Shown: positions 43,201 through 49,194 of the stretch, piece after piece
Layout: every line of letters starts with the position of its first letter
Numbering within the stretch: the stretch's first letter is position 1
Assembly: GCF_009690905.1 (NCBI RefSeq)
Contig: NZ_VOSW01000046.1
Span: 1-64,000 of the forward strand
Source of the DNA: Paraburkholderia madseniana
GTDB taxonomy: Bacteria; Pseudomonadota; Gammaproteobacteria; Burkholderiales; Burkholderiaceae
DNA: 64,000 nucleotides
Direction of reading: 5' to 3'
Notes under the pieces: model-generated
Seen by the model: only the letters and a program-made list of their open reading frames with translations
Told to the model about the DNA's origin: nothing
The model's database searches: none
Translations under genes and position numbers: made by a program

Positions 43201-43878
43201 GCGAGCCAGGACCGGTATGTCCTGCGCGATGGGAACAACAATGTGATCGCGCTCACGGACGCGAATCAGCATATCGTGACGCAGTACCGGTACGAGCCGT
43301 ACGGGAAGACGACGCTGGCCGGGGCGGCGGACGCGAACACCCAGCAGTACACGGGCCGGGAGAATGATGGGACGGGGCTTTATTACTATCGGAACCGGTA
43401 TTACAACCCGGCCACAGCAAGATTCATCAGTGAGGATCCGATTGGCTGGGAAAGTGGGCAGACGAATGCGTATGCTTATGTAGGTGGGAACCCGGTCCAG
43501 TTCAGCGATCCGTCCGGATTGCAAGCAATGGGATTTCCGGTCCCAGCAGGTCCGATGCCAGGCGGCGGGTTTGGACCGAGGCCGCCTGGGTCTGGTTCGC
43601 AGGGACTTGATGACTGGCTGAGCAACCCCTCTGGCGGAACTTTTGCGGACAGCAACGCTGATGATCCTGTTGTTTATCCTGACAATCCAAAAGGATCACC
43701 GGAGAAGTTCGGCAATATCACGGGTAGTCGCGGAAAGCAATGTCTCGACGGCTCTGTCTGGGAGAAGGACACGTCCAGTCATGGCGGCGATCAGTGGAAA
43801 CGCTGGCCGAATCGGAAATCGTGGGAAAAGAAGCAAACTCCCCAAAGCGTCTGGCCCGACGGGCGCATACGAAAATGA
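40273..43878 (+). CDS. Rhs-family polymorphic toxin with Sec signal and nuclease-like tip
   Basis: The 1201-aa protein has a signal segment (about 10-36, ending ALADC), a Cys-containing linker, a DUF6531-like region (about 118-185, AEPVNLYTGQFYFFAHDLA), a long series of YD repeats (about 280-980) and the conserved core end. The core end runs LYYYRNRYYNPATARFISEDP through GGNPVQFSDPSGL, ending at residue 1083. The variable 118-aa tip is basic at its end (DGSVWEKDTSSHGGDQWKRW, PDGRIRK), which suggests a small nuclease toxin; the family is not named with certainty. No PAAR domain, VgrG or T6SS gene is present, so export probably starts with Sec. The next gene is the likely immunity partner. Confidence 0.9.
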   Translation: MRSIDALAARRALLRPFVLFFLVMLSWFVAPNALADCDTRYIAAGAYPASPQCPLKAAAADFGGMGGYVCGDPNVIAAYCSGPAGTDSTEPVSVEGGMLDNGDNCSADSTAGCGNSTSGAEPVNLYTGQFYFFAHDLAVADTIALDLARVYRSGAYDSTGKPLVGAFGVGGGLTFDTILAMSKDRQRLELRQATGIRVPFTPRAGSNGNGWDDLTSPGEYYRARIDAAGSTGMTLSLRDGRVRRFTSIGGVYRLSRIEDRNGNALVISRDSKTGAITSVTGTNGRTLTFTSIVGARGTSLISRVTDQLSRQVNYQYDNQDRLTQVTDAGGGIWKYGWDSKSRLVTVTDPEGNLQVTSTYDDSDRVVAQKLADGSTFAIAYTVTGGKVTQTEVTDRRGSIRRLEFDTNGRVVRNTYPAGQPAQQVQTFAYDATGRVTNLTSTDRQYTYTYDANGNRTSESDQYGTLHTRTYDSYSQVLTDAEAGDPQRGVTTVYTYDAKGNLLTVTDRLGNRTTQTNDSQGRPLTVTDALRGVTRYTYTRADLTGVTDPLNRTTQCTADAAGRVTAVQDPLGNKTARTLDALARTTDVTDALGGVTHFTWDRNGRLLSQADPKGVTTRYTYNTIGRPVSKTDALGRSETYTWTLAGQVQSVTDRKGQVTGYSYDEAGRLKETAFQLAAGVASTRRWNYTWDNTLDRLGGLDDYARAEPGGTERRTTSTLFYYDSVTGKFVRTLEWPRQEGDWSYRYNAVTRELDGIDMFGVTVTYSRDAEHRVTQIQSVENDEAPRQFGYGYDALGRLAQATLANGITASYTWDAASQLTGITYKRSDGSVLGDLTYGYDLAGRRTKMGGSLAKVDLPQPVSDAQYNGANQLTRWLGRTFTYDLNGNLTGDGLNQYSWNLQGLLGGITGPTTAAFSYDAPGRRRNMTVDGQQTRMVWVGDELNLLLPDDDWSKRTRLFSPYPEGGLDELTYRRIGDDASQDRYVLRDGNNNVIALTDANQHIVTQYRYEPYGKTTLAGAADANTQQYTGRENDGTGLYYYRNRYYNPATARFISEDPIGWESGQTNAYAYVGGNPVQFSDPSGLQAMGFPVPAGPMPGGGFGPRPPGSGSQGLDDWLSNPSGGTFADSNADDPVVYPDNPKGSPEKFGNITGSRGKQCLDGSVWEKDTSSHGGDQWKRWPNRKSWEKKQTPQSVWPDGRIRK

Positions 43879-43895
43879 TGACTGAAGGAAAAAAC

Positions 43896-44282
43896 ATGTC
43901 GCTCGAATTCAGCAATTTGTTCTCCCGTGCAATTTCTGAGTGGCCTGCCGAAATTGACTTGCGTTCTCTCTCGACGAGCAAATCAGGATCGGATCGATAT
44001 TCCGTTGATGGACTCTATGACATGGCCGATGAACGTGAGAGTCGGTATATTGGCTCCTCTGAAGAGACGATCATGCGCAATTTGCATACAGCGCTCTATG
44101 AGGTTCTGCATGGGGTCGCCGCCTATGTGATACGAATCAAGCTATCTGATTTGCGAGCCGAAGCTGTCCGGGTTCGGCTGGAGCGACGTCTTCGAGAATA
44201 CCTAGCTGCGCCTGATGATTGTAGTCCCCAGGATATCGAGTTAGGGAAGCGCTACTTTGCTGAGAACAGGAGGGATGCTTAG
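43896..44282 (+). CDS. Probable immunity protein for the Rhs tip
   Basis: The 128-aa cytosolic-type protein has an acidic, helical sequence (GLYDMADERESRYIGSSEETIMRNLHTALYE in parts, then LRAEAVRVRLERRLREYL). It starts at ATG 43896 behind GAAGGA; an in-frame ATG at 43875 overlaps the Rhs stop as ATGA. Its immediate position after a toxin tip is the classic place for the immunity gene. The family is not recognised. Confidence 0.65.
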   Translation: MSLEFSNLFSRAISEWPAEIDLRSLSTSKSGSDRYSVDGLYDMADERESRYIGSSEETIMRNLHTALYEVLHGVAAYVIRIKLSDLRAEAVRVRLERRLREYLAAPDDCSPQDIELGKRYFAENRRDA

Positions 44283-44329
44283 GTTCTTTCCAGTTCGTTC
44301 GTCTGGGCGGTCAAATAGTTAGACAACAG

Positions 44330-44357
44330 AAGGGTCGCGCGAGCGGCCTTTCGTTTG
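44330..44357 (+). terminator. Candidate terminator after the first Rhs immunity gene
   Basis: A nine-pair stem with two G-U pairs (44330-44338 with 44343-44351) is followed by TTCGTTTGTCT. Confidence 0.5.
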
Positions 44358-44485
44358 TCTAGCCCCGATTGGGCGGAGTAGTGAACTAGAGGTGGTCATG
44401 GCCAAGTGAGCATAGATACGATCATCTAAATGCAGCTACGACGCGACCACCCAACTGCAAACCGCGGAGTAGGGCTGCAGTACCG

Positions 44486-44830
44486 ATGTATTACTATCGC
44501 AATCGCTACTACAGTCCGCAAACCTCAAGATTCATCAGTGAGGACCCGATTGGCTGGGAAAGTGGGCAGACGAATGCGTATGCTTACGTAGGTGGGAACC
44601 CGGTTCAGTTTAACGATCCCTACGGTCTACATAAGGGCGACCAATGGTACGGGTACAACGATAGGAATTTCCGCGATTGGGTGCATGGCATAAAGCAGGA
44701 CGAAGGTATCCCGGGTCCAGTTAATTTCACTAAGCCCATGCTTGACGACTTCTGGACTCAGTGGAACGGCCAAGGTTGTCCGGCGGGGAAGGGTGGCAAG
44801 AGCGGCAAAGGTGGCCAGTCGCGGTATTAA
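44486..44830 (+). CDS. Orphan Rhs tip cassette 2 (core end plus new C-terminus)
   Basis: The 114-aa frame begins at the Rhs core end (YYYRNRYYSPQTSRFISEDP, then GGNPVQFNDPYGL), nearly identical in DNA to the main gene at 43381-43512. It then carries a different 65-aa tail (KGDQWYGYNDRNFRDWVHGI, ending in Gly/Lys-rich GKGGKSGKGGQSRY). It has no core or signal, so it is a displaced tip that recombination could place on the full gene. An immunity-like gene follows 15 bases later. Confidence 0.75.
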   Translation: MYYYRNRYYSPQTSRFISEDPIGWESGQTNAYAYVGGNPVQFNDPYGLHKGDQWYGYNDRNFRDWVHGIKQDEGIPGPVNFTKPMLDDFWTQWNGQGCPAGKGGKSGKGGQSRY

Positions 44831-44845
44831 CTTATTGGACGAAAC

Positions 44846-45232
44846 ATGTCAGCTTGTGCGCGGACCTATGTAACGCTTTGTATTTATGGTTCTGATGCGG
44901 ACACGATGAATCGCATGGCGGACGAGATCAAAATGTCGCCGACCAGAACCAGCAACAAGAACGGCCTTCTTGGCTGGTTCTTCGACACCAAGGAACTCGA
45001 CTCTGTCGACGTCGCGGATCATTTGGATCTTTTACTGCGAGAGTTGGAAGCGTATGGCGTTGACATGAAAAAGATTAAGGAGATGGGCTGCTGGTACCGA
45101 ACTTACTGCTTCTGGTCTTCCGTTTCGGGAAATGGTGGCCCTGCGCTTGGGCCGAAGCAAATGGCGGCACTGGCATCGCTGGATATGGAGTTGCACTTTG
45201 ATTTGTGGTTTGACCCGCCGGAAGAAGAGTAG
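44846..45232 (+). CDS. DUF4279-like immunity protein
   Basis: The 128-aa protein has the DUF4279 layout: a beta-strand start (YVTLCIYGSDAD), a segment on paired-helix spacing (VADHLDLLLRELEAYGVDMKKI), then WYRTYCFWSSVSGNGGPALG and a final MELHFDLWFD strand. DUF4279 proteins are frequent immunity partners of polymorphic toxins. It is the partner of tip cassette 2 and is followed by a terminator. Confidence 0.75.
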   Translation: MSACARTYVTLCIYGSDADTMNRMADEIKMSPTRTSNKNGLLGWFFDTKELDSVDVADHLDLLLRELEAYGVDMKKIKEMGCWYRTYCFWSSVSGNGGPALGPKQMAALASLDMELHFDLWFDPPEEE

Positions 45233-45254
45233 CTGTAGCGGGATTGTGAATTGA

Positions 45255-45284
45255 AGAAGGGCCGCTTGCGGCCCTTCTGCTTTT
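45255..45284 (+). terminator. Terminator after cassette 2 (copy A of a duplicated segment)
   Basis: The ten-pair stem AGAAGGGCCG/CGGCCCTTCT (45255-45264 with 45269-45278) is followed by GCTTTT. The same hairpin and following sequence recur at 47357-47387. Confidence 0.82.
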
Positions 45285-45384
45285 AAAGCGGCGTAATGAT
45301 GAGCTTCTGGTGTTCGACGGTGTTACGCACGCGGGATCCGGGCCCGAAACCGGCGGTCTCGATCCAGCGCCCGGAGAGCTTCAT
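45283..45384 (-). pseudogene. SymE-family toxin fragment (copy A)
   Basis: The minus strand encodes 33 residues, MKLSGRWIETAGFGPGSRV followed by RNTVEHQKLIITPL. This is the C-terminal AbrB/SpoVT-like half of SymE type toxins (KLSGRWLE-AGF, VRVRVE-, LIIT). The N-terminal part is missing: upstream the sequence switches to an unrelated fragment. SymE genes commonly lie just after Rhs loci in Burkholderia. About 105 bp including this fragment are repeated at 47386-47493. Confidence 0.7.
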
Positions 45385-45392
45385 CCACGGAA

Positions 45393-45625
45393 AGGTGGGC
45401 GGGTCCTTGCGCAGATGGGAGGATGCGCAGACGGGTAACCTAGTGACGCAGGAATACCGTGTTGAGGGACCGGTGTCGATCATGCTGACGACGACGGCGA
45501 TCGAGATCGATGAGGAACTGCTGAACCGCTGCCTGATCCTGACGGTCGACGAGGGCCGCGAGCAGACCGAGGCGATTCACCGTTTGCAGCGTCACAAGAG
45601 GACGCTCGATGGGCTGCTAGCTTAG
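45393..45625 (+). pseudogene. Fragment of a mobile-element primase/helicase-like protein
   Basis: About 75 residues (SLRRWEDAQTGNLVTQEY, VEGPVSIMLTTTAIEIDEEL, NRCLILTVDEGREQTEAIHR) look like the ATPase/sensor part of a CHC2-primase or helicase protein carried by integrative elements. I recognise the pattern TTTA-x3-DEEL-x-NRC only by memory. There is no start or rest of the gene, so it is a recombination scar inside the Rhs locus. Confidence 0.5.
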
Positions 45626-45822
45626 GTCCCTTTAACACAAGCATCGGTGTTTCCAACGGAGTGGAATTTAACCAGTCTGATTCTTCAGGCCTTCCGGGAT
45701 TCGGTGGAAGGCCCTATCGAGGAGCCGGCGGCGGTATTGCGATCGGCTTCCCAAGTGCAGGTTTTGGAGGGGCTGCTTGCGCAGCAGTCGGCATTGAGGT
45801 GACCTATACTCGTGGCAAATAA
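45625..45822 (+). pseudogene. Tail end of a third Rhs/toxin tip (no core)
   Basis: An open frame of 65 codons encodes GPFNTSIGVSNGVEFNQSDS and a glycine-rich GGGIAIGFPSAGFGGAACAA stretch before the stop. It has no start of its own and joins the primase-like fragment out of frame. It ends inside the start of the following membrane gene, the typical toxin/immunity junction. Confidence 0.5.
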
Positions 45823-46247
45823 ATTCATGTTCTGGCCTGTGATCAAGGTGGTAATACTATTGGTAGTGCTTGTGGCAGGATTGTCCGTGCAGCCCGTTGC
45901 CAATATGCCGCTTGGGAGTTGGGTATTCATAGGCGCGCTAGCAAGTGCGATGGGTTTTTTCCTGGCCTTGTGTGTTCTCTTTTTAAACCATCTTTTCTGG
46001 CCAAAAGGTAAAAAATGGGGGGCTGCCGGCATGGTCGAACGGTTTGTTGTCACCGTGGCAACTGTTTGATTTTTACTCTATGGTTTTGATGGTTGTGGTT
46101 GTCAGTAGCGGATTTTCTCTATGGGCGAAGCACGGGTGGCGTGAGGCTACGTTGGCATTGTTCCCGTTCGGAATGGCGTGTGGGATATGGATTGGCGTTC
46201 GACTTGGGGTTGTGATTTTTAAGTCCAGAGTGCTTGCGCCTTCGTGA
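45812..46247 (+). pseudogene. Membrane protein, probable immunity gene with frameshift
   Basis: The first frame (GTG 45812 or ATG 45827) gives two TM helices (VIKVVILLVVLVAGLSV, WVFIGALASAMGFFLALC) and stops at 46067. A +1 frame continues with two more helices (MVLMVVVVSSGFSLWA, ALFPFGMACGIWIGV) to 46247. The second frame has no proper start, so a single four-helix protein broken by a frameshift near 46060 is the best reading. Its place after a toxin tail suggests an inactivated immunity gene. Confidence 0.55.
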
Positions 46248-46407
46248 GGGAATTTTTGTATAGGGTTTATCTACCGCTGACCCTCGCGTAACCGGCGATG
46301 CGCCACCTGCAATTCGGCATACGTCAATAGTGCGGTACGTACGTTCGACTGGTGCAACAATGACGTGACCTTCCAACTGCAAACCGGGTTGGTCTATCGT
46401 AGTACCG

Positions 46408-46734
46408 ATGTATTACTATCGGAGCCGGTACTATAGTCCGCAGACCGGACGGTTCATCAGTGAGGATCCGATTGGGTGGGCCAGTGGGCGGACGAATGCG
46501 TATGCTCACGTCAACGGGAATCCGGTTCAACTTAACGACCCGTTCGGTCTCAGGTCGACAGGTACGCCGGGCAACAATCAAGCTCAAAACAAACAAGTTA
46601 GCGATATCGTTAGGGAGCTTGGCTTGACCAAAGGTCAGCGTCGTAAGTTGCATGACGCGATAACTGGTCAAGACTACGGCTACCATGAGATCAAAGCGAA
46701 AGCGATAGGTATGTTTTGCCCGACCAATAACTAG
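46408..46734 (+). CDS. Orphan Rhs tip cassette 4
   Basis: The 108-aa frame begins with a third copy of the core end (YYYRSRYYSPQTGRFISEDP, GNPVQLNDPFGL), more diverged than cassette 2. A 55-aa tip follows (NKQVSDIVRELGLTKGQRRK, LHDAITGQDYGYHEIKAKAI). Tips of the pattern GL-x-K-x2-R-x2-LHD-IT-GQ are frequent in Rhs/WapA proteins, with unknown activity. It is headed by the same TACCGATGTATTACTATCG sequence as cassette 2. Confidence 0.72.
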   Translation: MYYYRSRYYSPQTGRFISEDPIGWASGRTNAYAHVNGNPVQLNDPFGLRSTGTPGNNQAQNKQVSDIVRELGLTKGQRRKLHDAITGQDYGYHEIKAKAIGMFCPTNN

Positions 46735-46742
46735 GCGGAAGT

Positions 46743-47261
46743 ATGTTGCGTGATGACATAAAAGACGCTTTTTCGGACGTCTGCGGCTTGCCCACCTGGC
46801 AGGTCCGGAAAGGCGTCGGATCGTACCTTACCCTGGAGTACGGTGACCCGCATCTGCGGATTCAGGAACCGCGTTTGTCGCGATCGGAGTTGCCTGAAGT
46901 GCACAAGTCCGCAGATCGTCGTCGGGTAGTCGTGTCTGGTCGGTGGCACCTTTGGATCTATATGTGCAACTGGACGATAAGCTCGAATGGTACGTGGCTC
47001 GCGGACAACGAGGCGTCGAGCGAAGCCATCAATGAAGCGTCGCAATATCTCGATGGGCAAATATTGATGTCGATCGAGGTCTTACCGAAAGATGTAAAGA
47101 CGGTCTTTCGGTTTGATCTCGGCGGAGAGCTTGCAACATGGCCATATCTGGACGAGGGAGATCGATATGAGGAGCAATGGCTGCTCTACGACTATGAGGC
47201 GAAGAAGGTGCAGACGCTTAGAGGTGACGGGACTTGGCTTTGTGAGCCATTAGATGATTGA
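46743..47261 (+). CDS. Probable immunity protein of cassette 4
   Basis: The 172-aa soluble protein starts eight bases after the tip stop behind TAGGCGGAAGT. It is acidic, with beta-rich segments (RRVVVSGRWHLWIYMCNWTI) and an EEQWLLYDYEAKKVQTLRGD end. The family is not recognised. Position after the toxin tip and before the duplicated terminator supports an immunity role. Confidence 0.65.
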   Translation: MLRDDIKDAFSDVCGLPTWQVRKGVGSYLTLEYGDPHLRIQEPRLSRSELPEVHKSADRRRVVVSGRWHLWIYMCNWTISSNGTWLADNEASSEAINEASQYLDGQILMSIEVLPKDVKTVFRFDLGGELATWPYLDEGDRYEEQWLLYDYEAKKVQTLRGDGTWLCEPLDD

Positions 47262-47356
47262 TCTGTTGCTGCCGTTGCCGCATCGTGTCTAGCCGTACAA
47301 GACAAATATTGAATTGCAAATCGCTATATTTGTTGTCTGTCGTGGTTTAGATAACA

Positions 47357-47387
47357 AAGGGCCGTGTTTCACGGCCCTTCTGCTTTT
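47357..47387 (+). terminator. Terminator after cassette 4 (copy B of the duplicated segment)
   Basis: The ten-pair stem AAGGGCCGTG/CACGGCCCTT (47357-47366 with 47370-47379) is followed by CTGCTTTT, as in copy A at 45255. Confidence 0.85.
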
Positions 47388-47505
47388 AAAGCGGTGTAGT
47401 GATGAGTCTCTTGTGCTCGACGGTGATACGCACGCGGGATCGAGGTTCAAAGCCGACGGTCTCGATCCATCGCCCGGAGAGCTTCATCCACTGAAGTAGG
47501 GTCAT
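47386..47505 (-). pseudogene. SymE-family toxin fragment (copy B)
   Basis: A 39-aa frame on the minus strand (MTLLQWMKLSGRWIETVGFE then PRSRVRITVEHKRLITTPL) matches copy A and the SymE C-terminal half. The usual N-terminal region before the W-x-KLSGRW motif is lost. The stop lies in the tail of the terminator stem-loop region, as in copy A. Confidence 0.68.
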
Positions 47506-47532
47506 CCCATGCACAGGTGCCCACGCGAGCGG

Positions 47533-49188
47533 TTATTGCGCCGTCCGCTGCGATAGACGTCGTTGTTTCAGCTCTTCAATAATCCAAACACTCATCAATC
47601 CCGCGCTCACGCAAGCGATGATGTCCGGCTTGGAGAGTGCAAGCGCCAACCAGACGAGGTGTACGTAGCCACGGAAAAAGGGCGGCACAACCCGACGCAA
47701 ATCAGCCCAACGCGTCGTCGCCAACACACCACCCGCTGCGGCCATCACCGTAAAAAGCGCCCACGCAAATTGCGTCGAACGCTCGTCCCTTTGCAACAGC
47801 AAAACGATCAACGTGACGAAACCCGCAAACCACATCGTCGCTCCAAACCATGCGAGGCGGGGGCGACGTGCGAGCCAGCCGCGACACTCCTGCTGCGCAA
47901 AAGAGAAGAAGAAAGCAAACAGCACGCCGTGCGCGAACGGCATCTGCCACGCGCGAGGATCCGTGGAGAGCCAATGGCCGGCGAAGCCGAACCCGATCGC
48001 TCCGACGGCGGCGAGTATCGCGAGTTGTTTGATGCGCGGCCATCCATAGATCAGCGCGGCCCACATCGTGCAGATCCCGAGTGTGTCCATTGCGATCGAC
48101 GTCAAGCGCCCGCTGCCTCCGTCGCACAACGCGGCGGCGGTCGCGCCAAGCCACACCGGAATCCATCCGTAACGCAGCCAGCCAATCGAGCGCAGCATCC
48201 GCAGCCGCTGTTGCTGTGGTTCAGACAGCAGCACAGTCGTCGCGGCGCTGGTGACCAGCGTCACCATCAGAGTGGCCAGAAGCACGGCCAGCTGAACGGG
48301 CGTCCATTGATCGAACCACCGATCGCTATTCAGGTTCATCGACGCGTTGGCGAACAGCAAGCCGCACCATGCGCTCAGCACAAGCGCTGGACCGAACAGG
48401 CGGCCCGCGCCAATCCGGAACGACAGGCAGCGGGTCCAGAATTCGACCTTCTCGCTGTCGAGCCGCAGGCGTACGACATTCGGATGATAACGACCGAGCG
48501 TGGTCAACAACTGTTCCATCTCGGTTCGCACGCCAGCGCGCAGCAATGCATGTGCGCCGGCCGCCAACTGAGGCTGCGGCCCCTCGAGCAGCGCCATTGC
48601 ATTTGTGAAGCGTAGGCGCAACGCGTTGTAGTCCTCATCGGCGAATACACGATCCAGCGCGAGTGTTGCGATGGCTGCGTTGCGCCGCCTCAGGTGGGCA
48701 GCGTTGTCCCGCCATCCCAGGACAGCACTTAGATTCATACGCAGCGTGGCCGGCGCATCTTCGTTCAAACAATGAACCAGCGCTTGCCATTCGAGTTCGT
48801 CGCGCGTCTGAATATTGACGACGACCGCAAATAGATCCTGCAGCGAACGACGCGACTCGAGCTGACCCCGTTGCGAGACGAAGTGCTGCCACAACTGCAC
48901 GGCGCTTTCGAAGGCGTCGTGTTCGCGGAGGTGTGCCTCAGGCGGTGGGCTTGGCACCGAGACTGGCACTGAAGCCGACACCACGGCTATCGTCCCCGCA
49001 GCGCCGCCGCTCGCCATCTGCAAAGCCGACTCATACGCGTACCGAAGCCGCTGAAACGCCTCGGCATCCTCATCCGGGCGTTGCTGTTTCAAAAGACGCG
49101 CATAAGCGCGGCGCACGGTCCGCTCGTCGGCGTTTGCCGCAATGCCGAGCACGTCCCACGGCCAGTGGTGGGCAGAAGTCGTATCCAT
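47533..49188 (-). CDS. Membrane J-domain protein, probable HscC co-chaperone
   Basis: The 551-aa protein has an N-terminal J-like domain (about 8-60; WDVLGIAANADERTVRRAYA, FQRLRYAYESAL) in which the HPD motif is RPD (37-39). A middle helical region and a C-terminal block of about nine TM helices (from about 255) follow. E. coli HscC also works with two J proteins (DjlB, DjlC) encoded beside it, so this is the likely partner. It starts six bases after the hscC stop. The client is unknown. Confidence 0.83.
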   Translation of the reverse strand: MDTTSAHHWPWDVLGIAANADERTVRRAYARLLKQQRPDEDAEAFQRLRYAYESALQMASGGAAGTIAVVSASVPVSVPSPPPEAHLREHDAFESAVQLWQHFVSQRGQLESRRSLQDLFAVVVNIQTRDELEWQALVHCLNEDAPATLRMNLSAVLGWRDNAAHLRRRNAAIATLALDRVFADEDYNALRLRFTNAMALLEGPQPQLAAGAHALLRAGVRTEMEQLLTTLGRYHPNVVRLRLDSEKVEFWTRCLSFRIGAGRLFGPALVLSAWCGLLFANASMNLNSDRWFDQWTPVQLAVLLATLMVTLVTSAATTVLLSEPQQQRLRMLRSIGWLRYGWIPVWLGATAAALCDGGSGRLTSIAMDTLGICTMWAALIYGWPRIKQLAILAAVGAIGFGFAGHWLSTDPRAWQMPFAHGVLFAFFFSFAQQECRGWLARRPRLAWFGATMWFAGFVTLIVLLLQRDERSTQFAWALFTVMAAAGGVLATTRWADLRRVVPPFFRGYVHLVWLALALSKPDIIACVSAGLMSVWIIEELKQRRLSQRTAQ

Positions 49189-49194
49189 AGCCGG

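Noticed and set aside
40800..43400. Periodic sequence as a possible CRISPR or tandem DNA repeat
   Set aside because: The periodicity is protein-level YD repeats of an Rhs protein; DNA units are diverged and lack uniform spacers.
45283..45392. Start of the plus-strand frame 45296-45625
   Set aside because: These codons are antisense to the SymE remnant; only the part after about 45393 has recognisable protein character.
46044..46247. Separate 67-aa gene after the membrane frame
   Set aside because: It begins with TTG inside the previous frame and simply continues the helices in +1; a frameshift explains it better.
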